Below are positions 16,082 to 25,966 of a stretch of DNA of 64,000 nt, one piece after another. A program made the position numbers and the translations under genes. The notes below the pieces were generated by a model that saw only the letters and a list, made by a program, of their open reading frames with translations, ran no database searches and was not told the origin of the DNA. The stretch is from an uncultured Clostridia bacterium (GTDB taxonomy: Bacteria > Bacillota > Clostridia > UMGS1810). How positions within the stretch are numbered: the stretch's first letter is position 1; every line of letters starts with the position of its first letter. The DNA lies in assembly GCA_934481345.1 (NCBI GenBank), contig CAKSPF010000006.1, positions 1 to 64,000 on the forward strand, in the 5' to 3' direction.

Positions 16082-16858
16082 ATGTACGAAGAGATAAGAA
16101 ACAAAAAAGGATTTATAAGCGATATGGACGGCGTCCTTTATCACGGAAACAATCTTCTTGACGGAGTTGTGGATTTTGTAAACTGGCTTTTGGAAAACGG
16201 CAAGGAATTTATATTTTTGACAAACAGTTCCGAGCGTACTCCACAAGAGCTGAGCCGCAAGCTAAAAAGAATGGGAATAGACGTTCCTGCAAAGCATTTT
16301 TATACAAGCGCTCTTGCGACAGCGGAATTTCTGGCAAATCAGCGCCCGGGATGCAGCGCATATGTAATAGGCGAAGCAGGTCTTGCAAATGCATTGTATG
16401 ACCAGGGTATTGATATGAACGACGTTAATCCCGAATATGTAATAGTGGGAGATACCAGAACATATAATTTTGAAAAGATTGAAAAGGCAATAGCGCTTGT
16501 AAACAACGGCGCAAAGCTGATAGGTACAAATCCCGACATTACGGGTCCTACCGAAAGCGGAATTATGCCGGCGGTCGGAGCGCTTATAGCGCCGATAGAA
16601 ATAGCAACCGGCAAAAAAGCATATTTTGTCGGAAAGCCGAATCCGCTTATGGTGCGCCACGCAAACAAGGCACTTTCCTGCCACACAGCAGAAACCGTAT
16701 TTATAGGCGACAGAATGGATACCGACGTTATCTCAGGGCTTGAATCGCTTATTGACACGGTGCTCGTACTAAGCGGTGTAACAACACGTGAAATGATTGA
16801 TGATTTCCCATACCGTCCGACATATATCATGGATGGTGTCGGTGATATTTTAAAATAA
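16082..16858 (+). CDS. HAD-IIA family phosphatase (NagD-like)
   Basis: A 258-residue HAD-superfamily hydrolase. Motif I is ISDMDGVLYHG (residues 14-24, nucleophile Asp), motif II is FLTNSSERTP (the NSS type seen in NagD/PGP proteins), and VFIGDRMDTDVISG gives motif IV. Family members hydrolyse sugar phosphates or nucleoside monophosphates. Starts at the ATG at 16082, with AAAGG about 10 nt upstream; an ATG at 16073 lies too close to that site. Monocistronic, with its own promoter and terminator. Confidence 0.92.
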   Translation: MYEEIRNKKGFISDMDGVLYHGNNLLDGVVDFVNWLLENGKEFIFLTNSSERTPQELSRKLKRMGIDVPAKHFYTSALATAEFLANQRPGCSAYVIGEAGLANALYDQGIDMNDVNPEYVIVGDTRTYNFEKIEKAIALVNNGAKLIGTNPDITGPTESGIMPAVGALIAPIEIATGKKAYFVGKPNPLMVRHANKALSCHTAETVFIGDRMDTDVISGLESLIDTVLVLSGVTTREMIDDFPYRPTYIMDGVGDILK

Positions 16859-16874
16859 TCGGTATACATTATAA

Positions 16875-16913
16875 CACGGACTTCTTCTGCAGCGATGAAG
16901 TCCGTGTTTTTTA
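16875..16913 (+). terminator. Terminator after the NagD-like gene
   Basis: CACGGACTTC (16875-16884) pairs perfectly with GAAGTCCGTG (16897-16906), followed by TTTTTTATTT. It also separates the convergent secreted-protein operon. Confidence 0.9.
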
Positions 16914-16920
16914 TTTAATC

Positions 16921-19809
16921 CTATTTATAAATGACAAACTGATTTTTATCCCATACAAATACCCTGCTCATATCGGACGGATCTTCCGTATATGTTACAG
17001 CATCCATTACGGTTGTACCCCCCACTCTTTTTGTTTCGGTATCCAGCTTGGTATTATAATACTTTGCAGAACCGGAAGTAAAGGTATACACATACTGCTC
17101 GGGATTTGTTTTCGGAGACTTTGCATTCAGCAGGATTTCATCATCCGCTACGATGGAAATTCCGATTGCAGCTGCGGTATATGCATTTTTTACATTCTGA
17201 TAAGCATAACCCAGATATGAACATCTTTTCTCTGTGATTGCCTGAATATTCATTATTCCGTCATCTGCCATCAGATCGTTTAGTATCGTGCCGTTTTTCT
17301 GATCCTTAAACATTCTCATAATTCCGGTAATTTCGGGAATTGATACAATATCGTTTTCGGGATCATAATCGCACACCTTTATGCCTTTTGTAATTTCGCC
17401 GTTTGCATTGCACTGCACCAAAATGTAATCTCCCTCAGAAATTTCATCGATATAAACTATATTTTCCGCAGTGCTGTTTGCCGCATCTATTATTTTATCA
17501 GCTGCGGTATATACAGTCGTAACAGTGTTTTTGTAATAACCGTCAAGCTTCATTACCTTAACTCCGTCCTGATTATTCACATATGATACCTTATTTACAA
17601 GAAGCTGATTACTGCTGCCGAACATTTGATATCTGCTGACGTTACTTATAATACCGTCGGTATTTACGGCAACTGTTCCGTAATCCGGCAGTATTTTTCC
17701 GTCATGGCTGAATGCGTTGTATTTCAGATATGAGTTTTTCGTTACTATAGAATAATTCGCTACCGGTGTCTTTTTGTAATAATCTCTTATGTACTTGGTT
17801 GAAACCTCGTCCGGCGAAGTTATATCGGGCATAACTATAATTTCATCCGAAACGCTTCCGTATCTTATATAATTCTTTCCGTAATAGCTGTTCGGATCGC
17901 TTTCGTTTACAGCAGTTGCATTTTCCTTGCCGCCGCCGTAATATTCGGAAGCAGACCAGTAATGCTTGGAACATTCTATAAAATATTTTCCGTTAAGACT
18001 TGCAATTATATGCGTGAACAAAAGCTTTCCTTTTGGATTAAAGTTATAAAGATAGCCTTTATCTCCTTTGCTCGAATAACCGTCAATTCTATTGACAACT
18101 CCGGCAGAATTTGCACAGTAATACATTGCTGTGTGCATAAGAATTTTGTTTACCTCATCTATATCGGCATTTTTCAGGGTAATCTCTTTTCTAACACCGT
18201 CTTTTTCATAATTTATTTTTGCATTATCGGATACAGACAGCAACTGTGCTCCCGGCTGAACCTTACTGTCAAGATCCGGCATCATAAATATCTGATAATC
18301 GTTTGATATGCCGCCGTCTTTTTTTGCAATTTTTATAAACAAGCCAGTAAGCCTGCCCATACCTCCCGACAAGTGCTCCGCATAAGAAATTTTCCCATAC
18401 ATGTCAAGGTACAACCTATACTGAGAGCCTATTTCAAGATTGCCGTCAAATCCAAACCCAATCTTATATTCCGTTTTTTCTCCATACTCGGCTGTACCGT
18501 CCTCCGTTGCCGAAACCTCGGATATCTCGGTAATACTTTCTCCGCCGGAGCTTCTCTTTGAAACAACCTCTCCGACAAATCGGCGGCTATAAGCATAAAC
18601 CCTGATTACGGGAATCATAGAACCGTTGTTTATAGTCTTAAATATTGATACAACGTCGCCTGTTTTAATATCTTTAAAGCTGATTTCTTTACCGTTATCG
18701 TTATAGAAAAATATTGTTTTCCCATACTCATTTTCATCAAATTTAATTGAACTTTTGCCTTCAAAGCCAAGCGTTGAACCTGTTTTTGAAGCATGCTGCA
18801 CTACTGCATTCGTATATAATCCGATATGAACAGCCTTGTATTTCCCGTCCGTTTTGTACAGCTTTATATATGCCAAATCAGCAATGCTCTTATCATTTAT
18901 TACAGACGCGTCACCGTAATTTCTGCCGTTTACCGCAACGGTAACATCACTCGGCAAAGATATTTTCTTTCTCTTGTTTGCGGAGTCGGTATAAACGATT
19001 TCTTTTGATGCGGCGTCATACTCCGGCTCATTGTCATCCGAAAGCTCCAGACAGTCTTCATCATTCCAAAGCGAAAGAACCTCTGAATTTGCTCCGTCGT
19101 TTTTATAAAATCCCGAAACATGCGCTCCGAGCAAATCCATTGCTTTAGTTCCGAAATATTTAAATTCAACAGTGCCCGACTCATCATCTTTTATAACAAT
19201 CATGTCAGCGTCAAGACCGTCCTCGCTGTAGGTTGTGCTCCATTTATTCGCGGCAACAATGCCCGAAAACTCATATATATCCCTATACGCACTTATAAGC
19301 GTAGATTCCTTTGACGAATACTTGGAAGTTGTCCCGTACTCCGTCTGCTCAAGGTATTCTGCCGTAAGAGCATTATAAATCATGCAAAGTGCATCATATC
19401 TTGAGAAATTCTCTGTGTTCATAACACCGTCATTTAATTTGAGAGAATCAGCAACGGCAGAATAGCCTTTTTGCTTTGCTTTATACTCCCAGCCGAGTAA
19501 ATTCACCAGTATTTCGGCAGTTTTTTCATATGATGCGACTTCGTTCTGAACTCCGCTGCCAATACCAAATGCGTCACCCGACACATCTCCGATTATCCGG
19601 CAAAGATATTTTGCAAGCTCACCGTAAGTTATATAACCGTTTCCGCTAAGTTCAAAATCTCCATCAAGTATTTCGAGGTCTTTTAAAACTCCGGTGACAT
19701 GAATATATCTCTGTTCATCAATTTCAGGCTGCGATGCCTGCGCTCCGATTATACAAAATGTACTCAAAAGCAGTGTTACACACAGTGTTAAGCTGATAAT
19801 TTTTTTCAT
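16921..19809 (-). CDS. Large secreted protein with N-terminal SLH-like region, function unknown
   Basis: 962 residues, beginning with a signal peptide (MKKIISLTLCVTLLLSTFCI, cleavage near residue 26). Residues about 30-150 resemble degenerate S-layer-homology repeats (ITYGELAKYLCRIIGD; YEKTAEILVNLLGW; FSRYDALCMIYNAL). The rest is Tyr/Asn/Gly/Lys-rich, beta-type sequence without a recognised catalytic motif; it ends in RVFVWDKNQFVIYK. It is paralogous in layout to the 1040-residue protein at 22840-25962. Last of five genes in a secreted-protein operon, 19 nt after its upstream neighbour. A cell-wall-attached structural or glycan-binding role is an inference. Confidence 0.75.
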   Translation of the reverse strand: MKKIISLTLCVTLLLSTFCIIGAQASQPEIDEQRYIHVTGVLKDLEILDGDFELSGNGYITYGELAKYLCRIIGDVSGDAFGIGSGVQNEVASYEKTAEILVNLLGWEYKAKQKGYSAVADSLKLNDGVMNTENFSRYDALCMIYNALTAEYLEQTEYGTTSKYSSKESTLISAYRDIYEFSGIVAANKWSTTYSEDGLDADMIVIKDDESGTVEFKYFGTKAMDLLGAHVSGFYKNDGANSEVLSLWNDEDCLELSDDNEPEYDAASKEIVYTDSANKRKKISLPSDVTVAVNGRNYGDASVINDKSIADLAYIKLYKTDGKYKAVHIGLYTNAVVQHASKTGSTLGFEGKSSIKFDENEYGKTIFFYNDNGKEISFKDIKTGDVVSIFKTINNGSMIPVIRVYAYSRRFVGEVVSKRSSGGESITEISEVSATEDGTAEYGEKTEYKIGFGFDGNLEIGSQYRLYLDMYGKISYAEHLSGGMGRLTGLFIKIAKKDGGISNDYQIFMMPDLDSKVQPGAQLLSVSDNAKINYEKDGVRKEITLKNADIDEVNKILMHTAMYYCANSAGVVNRIDGYSSKGDKGYLYNFNPKGKLLFTHIIASLNGKYFIECSKHYWSASEYYGGGKENATAVNESDPNSYYGKNYIRYGSVSDEIIVMPDITSPDEVSTKYIRDYYKKTPVANYSIVTKNSYLKYNAFSHDGKILPDYGTVAVNTDGIISNVSRYQMFGSSNQLLVNKVSYVNNQDGVKVMKLDGYYKNTVTTVYTAADKIIDAANSTAENIVYIDEISEGDYILVQCNANGEITKGIKVCDYDPENDIVSIPEITGIMRMFKDQKNGTILNDLMADDGIMNIQAITEKRCSYLGYAYQNVKNAYTAAAIGISIVADDEILLNAKSPKTNPEQYVYTFTSGSAKYYNTKLDTETKRVGGTTVMDAVTYTEDPSDMSRVFVWDKNQFVIYK

Positions 19810-19828
19810 TTACGCACACCGCCTCACA

Positions 19829-22810
19829 TTAATAGTTATTTTTGTATTTAAGTATCATATAAATAATCTTTGCAGCCTCGGCTCTGGTACAGTCACTCTG
19901 AGGAAGCAGTCTGCCGCTGTCATTTCCCGTAACAATGCCAAGTCCTGCAAGTGCAAAAACAGCCTCCTTTGCATAATCCGCTATATCTGCCGAATCCAAA
20001 AATCCGGGCGCCGCGCTTTTATCAACATCTTCGGGCAAAAGATACATGCACATTGTCATCATATCCTGACGGCTTATGTTGTTTCCGACACCGAATAGGT
20101 TATCGCCCATTCCGCTTGTTATGCCGTTTTCAGCGGCTATTGAAACATACCTGCTGTACCATGCGCCTTTTTCGACATCTGTAAATGTATTTTCGGCAAC
20201 GTAATTTTTAAGTCCCGAAGCTTCTACTATCATCTTAACAAATTCTTCTCTTGTGATTTTTCCGTGCGGATCAAACTCTCCGCTGCCTTTGCCGGATATA
20301 ATACCCATTTTGTTTAATTTATTGATAGCCTCCTGCGCCCACGGTACATCTGCAATATCCGAAAAAGCATTTTCTATTTCTGTATTTGGCACAGAAGAAT
20401 TGTTAATCGGTGTTGTTGACGTAAACGAAGTCTTGCCGCCTGTACTTCCGCCGGTTTTACCGCCACCGCCGCCTCCGGTTCCGGATTTTTCCGAGGATTT
20501 TGCCGCTGCAATTGCCTTATTTGCCGTTGTTATGAGCTCCTCGGGAGAAGAATACGGTCTTGCATTAAGCACAGCCATATTTGCTGCGGTTTTCTCCGTA
20601 GTCAGTTTGCTGTAATCTGAGATATTAAGCTCAGGCAATATATCCGTATGGGAATTTAATATTGTATAAGCGTCTGCATGCGTCATATTGCTATCGAGCT
20701 GATGATTTATTACGGAAATATTCAGCGTCTTTAACAGACTCTCGGGATCTTCAACCTTTTCTGCGTATTTATAAATATATCCGCAAACGGATTGTTTGTC
20801 CGACTCCGGCATAGCCTCGTAAGCCGTCACGGCACTTCCGGAAAGATTAAATACTGCATTTTTGGTATCAAGCAATTTGTAAATAGTGTTTACAGCTTCC
20901 GAGTCCGTTGTAATTTTTTTAACCATTGCAGGAATCATTGTCCTGTATTTTAAGTTATTTCCGAACTCATCAAGATCTACTTCATTTTCTCCCGGAAGAT
21001 TCATAGCTTCTATTATATCATTGCAGATTTTTAATATTCGGTTATCGTCAAGAAGCTTATAATATGTATAGTCAAGACCTGTACTTCCCTCTGCCATATC
21101 GGCATCAAGAATTTCTTTAAGGTCTGAAGCGTCCTTTATCTTTGCTATTTTTTCTTTAAAATCACTTATTGCCGTTTTTCCCGGAACAAAAGCTGTTACG
21201 GAATATGCCTTGTTATCGGCATAGATAACATATGTATAATTTCCGCTCTTGCTGAAAGCCACAAGATCGAATGTATATTTGCCGTCACTGCCTGTCTTTG
21301 CGGCAGCTGCGGCATAATAGCCGCTGATTGTGCTATCGGACATAAACTTGGAAGCGTCAAACTCTTCATCGGGATTTATTATAAACATAAATGCGTCGCT
21401 TTCGGGCTCGGCGTTTCCGGAAACCGTAACTCCGCTTTCGACAGCAAGAGAGATGTCAATTCCCGAATTTTCAATATCAAGCACATTATTAAAGTTTTCG
21501 ATATTATTTAAAGCAAATACTTTTATATCGTCAACAGATTCCGCAGGTGCATCAAGAATACAGTCGAATTCATCACGGTCAGCTGCCGAATAAACATGTA
21601 TATCGTTTGTAAGCACATTGTCTTTGGCTGAAAAAACAACAAGCGATGAATTATTAAGTCCGCTGAGATTCTTTACAGACACCCTGTTCTGCGACTGCTT
21701 TGTCACCGCAATCTGCTTATTTATATCACCCGGAATATATTTTACTCTAACGTTGTAATATGAATAAATACCATTGTTGGACAGTACTGCTATTTTTGTA
21801 TCCGCATCAACAAAATCGTCATCTTTTAAGTCATATCCCGTTTTATCCGTGACGAAAATGCCTGAGCCGTCAGAAGTTAATTTGTCCAAAACGTTTTTGG
21901 CTGTCGTACCGTATTCAAAACCCGATACCGTACCGTCTTCTATGCTGATATTTGCATTGGCGGAATTAAGCTCTGCTTTGGTATATTCCGGTACACTGCT
22001 TGTTTCCGCAATTCTTATGTTGTCAACATAGCACTCATATTTCGCTCCAAGCGCTGCATACGGAACGATCATAAGATAGCGTTTTCCTGATGGGCCATAC
22101 ACACCGTATCCGTTCATTTTAACACTTGCCTTATGTTCGCCGTTAATATATAAATCACAATTCTGATCAGAAGACTTGGTACCCATTACGACAGATACCC
22201 TTGCCCATTCGCCGACTTTAACTTCCTTTCCGGCACGCACAAGCTGTGCACCTTCATATGTATTTGCCGCACCTCCGCCGGATTTATGGCTTGTACGGAT
22301 ATACATTCCGGTACCTTCATTCATGGAAAGCATATCAAACTCTATTATTACTTTATTGTCTTCTGCTCTGTTGTAAACCATTTCAAATTCATCTGCAAGA
22401 GTTGCATCATTATTGAACGAGATAAATTCACCGTAAGATAAACCCGCCCAAAGCTGGGTATAATTCAGAGCCATTGATTCGCAATAATACTTTAAAACCG
22501 CATCTCCGCCTTTTTGCGGTGCGTCCGCAACACTCTGGGTTACAGTAAGATTATTTTTTGCAACGGCGGCTTTATCGGTTCCCGCCTGTATACGCGGATT
22601 TTGAGACGAACAATCCAGCTCCCTTATAACGTTCCATATCTCACCGTTATCACTAAGAACTGCGTTATTGTCCTCCGACTGAAGCTCCGACTGTTCTTCA
22701 ATTGCGCCGGTATCATCATAAAATTCATCATCTGCAAGAACATATAGCGAAGAAAAAATCATTGCTGATGCAAGAGCACCGGAAAGAAGCTGTCTGAATA
22801 TTTTTTTCAT
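19829..22810 (-). CDS. Secreted protein with lectin-like domain and three C-terminal SLH repeats
   Basis: 993 residues with a signal peptide (cleavage near residue 27). Residues about 90-270 look like a LamG/concanavalin-A-type beta sandwich (VGEWARVSVVMG, DLYINGEHKASV, YVDNIRIAE). A long middle region of mixed alpha and beta sequence leads to a Gly-rich linker (GTGGGGGGKTGG), then three SLH repeats: about 815-866 (FSDIADVPWAQEAINKL), 875-925 (FTDVEKGAWYSRYVSIAAE) and 936-988 (ending TRAEAAKIIYMIL). SLH domains bind pyruvylated secondary cell-wall polymer, so the protein is probably surface-anchored. AAGGAG precedes the ATG; it starts 29 nt after the upstream gene. Confidence 0.85.
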   Translation of the reverse strand: MKKIFRQLLSGALASAMIFSSLYVLADDEFYDDTGAIEEQSELQSEDNNAVLSDNGEIWNVIRELDCSSQNPRIQAGTDKAAVAKNNLTVTQSVADAPQKGGDAVLKYYCESMALNYTQLWAGLSYGEFISFNNDATLADEFEMVYNRAEDNKVIIEFDMLSMNEGTGMYIRTSHKSGGGAANTYEGAQLVRAGKEVKVGEWARVSVVMGTKSSDQNCDLYINGEHKASVKMNGYGVYGPSGKRYLMIVPYAALGAKYECYVDNIRIAETSSVPEYTKAELNSANANISIEDGTVSGFEYGTTAKNVLDKLTSDGSGIFVTDKTGYDLKDDDFVDADTKIAVLSNNGIYSYYNVRVKYIPGDINKQIAVTKQSQNRVSVKNLSGLNNSSLVVFSAKDNVLTNDIHVYSAADRDEFDCILDAPAESVDDIKVFALNNIENFNNVLDIENSGIDISLAVESGVTVSGNAEPESDAFMFIINPDEEFDASKFMSDSTISGYYAAAAAKTGSDGKYTFDLVAFSKSGNYTYVIYADNKAYSVTAFVPGKTAISDFKEKIAKIKDASDLKEILDADMAEGSTGLDYTYYKLLDDNRILKICNDIIEAMNLPGENEVDLDEFGNNLKYRTMIPAMVKKITTDSEAVNTIYKLLDTKNAVFNLSGSAVTAYEAMPESDKQSVCGYIYKYAEKVEDPESLLKTLNISVINHQLDSNMTHADAYTILNSHTDILPELNISDYSKLTTEKTAANMAVLNARPYSSPEELITTANKAIAAAKSSEKSGTGGGGGGKTGGSTGGKTSFTSTTPINNSSVPNTEIENAFSDIADVPWAQEAINKLNKMGIISGKGSGEFDPHGKITREEFVKMIVEASGLKNYVAENTFTDVEKGAWYSRYVSIAAENGITSGMGDNLFGVGNNISRQDMMTMCMYLLPEDVDKSAAPGFLDSADIADYAKEAVFALAGLGIVTGNDSGRLLPQSDCTRAEAAKIIYMILKYKNNY

Positions 22811-22839
22811 AATATTTTCTCCTTAATTGTCAAAATTTA

Positions 22840-25800
22840 TTATTCACTTAAATACAGGTAGAAAACGGAATTTGCTCCTGTAGTTGAGCTGCTGGCGGAG
22901 TTTGCGTCCACTACAACCCTGAGATTATTTACAAGACCTTCATACAAATCCGCAAATTCTCCTCTCTTTACCTCAAAGGTGCCGTCTTTTAGCTTTCTGC
23001 ACAGCACAACGCTGCTTTTTTCCGCTCTGGAAATAAAGCAATCACTGAGTCCGGGTTCATAGTCATCCTTATCCTCATAAAACCACGGCAAGACCGCAAC
23101 TGCGTCTTCGTTTATATCATATATTTTACCCATTGTAAATCTTCTTTTCCCGAAATTTGAATTTGTCGAAGTGACCACGCCGTCATCCAACTTATCATTA
23201 CTGTAATCATATATGACATTCGCCGCAGTAAACGCTGCATTTCCGTCAGTGTTGTATGTAAACGACGGAGAATAAAACGTAACCAGGTCTCCCGGCTCAA
23301 CGTCGGTTAAAATTTCTTCCGGCGACAAGTCGGATATTTTTTTGGAATACACCGACACATTTCCGAGTTTTGATGAATCATTAACATATCTGTATTTAAA
23401 ACTTCCGAGTGTTTTCGTTTTTATCTCCGCTATTTTATAAGTTTTGGGATAAATGCTGTAAAATCTCTTGTATCCCCAGTCGGTAACAGACTCTTCTCCC
23501 ATTATATAATAGCTGTCGACATTATATCCGAATTCGGATCCGCTCTTTGCTCTGTTTGTAACAACTCCGGACGATCCCTGGGATACCACAAGCGTATCAT
23601 AGTCCAAAAACGTTACCGCAAGCTGTGCAGTTGGGTAATCGGGAGTAAATGTGTAAAAATCCATTTTTTGTGTATATTCGTCCTTTAAGTTCGTGTATGT
23701 GCCGTTAAAGCACAATTCGTAACAATCCGCATATGAGCAGTCCGGGTCTGGAATTATAAAATTCACCGATTTTCCCGCAAACAGTATTTGAGAACCGTCA
23801 TATAATGAATAGTAAATTCCGTCCCGCTTGTAATACGTCTGTCCCGGAACCGTCATGTATGAGAGTCTGCCCTCTTGTTTCCCGTATATCGGAAGCTGAA
23901 CTTCATATATCACATAATCCGAATCTGCCTTGTAAATAACAAGCTTGTTGCCAAAAATAAATCTGAGCACATCAAGCGAATACTTACTTCCGTCCTCACC
24001 GTATTTTTCGTATTCGTCTTTAAGCTTATAGTACAGATCCACCTTTTCCTGTATCACAGCTCCTGTTTCGGTATCAATATAAAATTCCGATGGATTTTCT
24101 ATAAACAGGCAGCTTTCCTCAATGTTTTTTATTTTAAAATCAGCGGCCGTATCAAAATCTGTGACACGCATTGTTCTTAATTCCGTCGGATAATCATACA
24201 TTTTCAGCCGAACTTTGTTTTTAAGCGAGCTTTCCTTTGCAACTGCCAGCATTACGCCAAAGTTTGCAGCCGTATATGTATTTGCCCCTACCGGGTTATC
24301 CACACCGAGTATTCCCGAATTTTTATCAAAAGTAAAAACGGTATATCCCGCAAGCTCGCCGTCCGAATTGAAAAACATCTTGTAGGTTGAATATGCCGTA
24401 AGCAAAAGCTCATCGACATGGGATTCAAAAGAATTTGAAACACCGCATCTTATAACCGGGATTTCATTGTCTTTGCCGCCAACCATGCTTCCGATGTAGC
24501 CTGAGCCTCTGTTGGTCTGCTCTGCTTCCTCAAGTTCAAGAGTGGTTTTTCCGTTTTCAACGGATTTTGAGCGTACTCTTGCATACATTGAGTCTGTTGT
24601 TACAAAAATGGTATACAGTTTCGGACCTGTCAATCCTTCTTTTATTCTTAGTACGTTATTTCCCGCTATTTTATTAAACGCCGATTGTTCCCCTTTGTCG
24701 GTTTTCACTATAAAATAATCGTTATCATTATATTTTACGGTTTCACCGTAAGGATTTGCGACAGATTCATTATCTTTATTTACAAAGCTTACAAAAAAGT
24801 CCTTATATACGTCTATAATAACAATTTCGTATTTGGAATCTCTGTCGTTGTCTACAAGAACTATCTTTTCAAGCTCATAGCCGCTTTTACTTCCGCAGCC
24901 ATTCAGCATTTCAATCACGGCTGAAATATCGGCCGTATATTGACCGTTATATATAAAGTCAATATCGGAATTGTTAATGCTGATTTTTTTATTCGTTTTT
25001 TGAGTTGTAAAAGAATTTATTTCTTCGTTTCTGTGATAATAAAACGTCCTGTTGGAAATATCAAAATTATCAAATTCATCACCGGTTATAACAAGCTCTT
25101 TGTTTTCATACTTTATAACGCACAAAGCTTTTTCGGTATGACCTTTGCTTCTGTAAAACACCTTGACATTGCAGCCCAGATATTCATGATTAATCTCATC
25201 GGAAGTGAAAATATAATTTGTACCGTCTGTACTCTTTACGGCAAACTGATTATCTTTTAATGAATAATTGCCGTACAAAGAAGAGTATTTATCTGCAAAG
25301 TATATTCCCTCGGTACTTTTTAATCCAAAGATGTTTTCCATGATAGTTGTGCTTTTTTCGGTATAAGCCTCGATATTTTCTCCGTTAATATATGAAATAA
25401 CGGGATTTAAAAGCAATGCATCATAAACCGCTTTATAGAGCTGTCCTTCAGATACCGTACCGTCTTCGGATATATTGCTTTTATCTATAATATCAAGTTT
25501 TATTGCAACGGTGATATATCCGGATTTCGAATAATTGTACTTTTCAGCCATGCGTTCATAACCGGCTGCCCGAACAAGCATTTTTGAAAGTTCGCTTACG
25601 GTAATATTATCATTCGGCATGAAGTTAATACCGTCTGTTGGTTTAACGATACCAAGCTGAGACGCAATTGCAACCTGTCTGAAATATCCGTTTCCTGTCG
25701 GAATATCCGCAAACAGTGTTTTTTTCTCTACCGTCATTGGTGCATTCGGTCCGAATGCCGCATTCAAAACTTCTACTGCCTGTATTTTGGTGACAACATT

Positions 25801-25962
25801 GCTTTCAAGAGCTTCTGCGTCCGGTTCGGATTTAATTATTCCGAGACTTGCCAAAACACCTGCTGCCTCCGTATAGTCCGCCGATGCACCGGCGGTTATA
25901 TATGATGAAGAAATAACAGCTGTCATTAAAATCATCAGTACACATAAAAATGTTTTTTTCAT
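22840..25962 (-). CDS. Large secreted protein with N-terminal SLH repeats, function unknown
   Basis: 1040 residues with a signal peptide (cleavage near residue 28). The N-terminal 200 residues carry SLH-type repeats (LFADIPTGNGYFRQVAIASQ; FMPNDNITVSELSKMLVRAA; VSEGQLYKAVYDALL). The remaining 800 residues are beta-rich and Tyr-rich with no recognised enzyme motif. Several features echo the 962-residue protein encoded at 16921-19809, e.g. a GxLxGYxVFxFxKNxGxL-like segment near mid-protein, so the two probably arose by duplication. The ATG is 5 nt beyond the glycoside hydrolase stop, with AAAGGAG overlapping that gene's end. Confidence 0.78.
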   Translation of the reverse strand: MKKTFLCVLMILMTAVISSSYITAGASADYTEAAGVLASLGIIKSEPDAEALESNVVTKIQAVEVLNAAFGPNAPMTVEKKTLFADIPTGNGYFRQVAIASQLGIVKPTDGINFMPNDNITVSELSKMLVRAAGYERMAEKYNYSKSGYITVAIKLDIIDKSNISEDGTVSEGQLYKAVYDALLLNPVISYINGENIEAYTEKSTTIMENIFGLKSTEGIYFADKYSSLYGNYSLKDNQFAVKSTDGTNYIFTSDEINHEYLGCNVKVFYRSKGHTEKALCVIKYENKELVITGDEFDNFDISNRTFYYHRNEEINSFTTQKTNKKISINNSDIDFIYNGQYTADISAVIEMLNGCGSKSGYELEKIVLVDNDRDSKYEIVIIDVYKDFFVSFVNKDNESVANPYGETVKYNDNDYFIVKTDKGEQSAFNKIAGNNVLRIKEGLTGPKLYTIFVTTDSMYARVRSKSVENGKTTLELEEAEQTNRGSGYIGSMVGGKDNEIPVIRCGVSNSFESHVDELLLTAYSTYKMFFNSDGELAGYTVFTFDKNSGILGVDNPVGANTYTAANFGVMLAVAKESSLKNKVRLKMYDYPTELRTMRVTDFDTAADFKIKNIEESCLFIENPSEFYIDTETGAVIQEKVDLYYKLKDEYEKYGEDGSKYSLDVLRFIFGNKLVIYKADSDYVIYEVQLPIYGKQEGRLSYMTVPGQTYYKRDGIYYSLYDGSQILFAGKSVNFIIPDPDCSYADCYELCFNGTYTNLKDEYTQKMDFYTFTPDYPTAQLAVTFLDYDTLVVSQGSSGVVTNRAKSGSEFGYNVDSYYIMGEESVTDWGYKRFYSIYPKTYKIAEIKTKTLGSFKYRYVNDSSKLGNVSVYSKKISDLSPEEILTDVEPGDLVTFYSPSFTYNTDGNAAFTAANVIYDYSNDKLDDGVVTSTNSNFGKRRFTMGKIYDINEDAVAVLPWFYEDKDDYEPGLSDCFISRAEKSSVVLCRKLKDGTFEVKRGEFADLYEGLVNNLRVVVDANSASSSTTGANSVFYLYLSE

Positions 25963-25966
25963 ACCG

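Noticed and set aside
20253..20615. 120-codon plus-strand frame with Pro-rich tract
   Set aside because: It is antisense to the Gly-rich linker of the SLH protein; the proline run is simply the complement of GGx codons.
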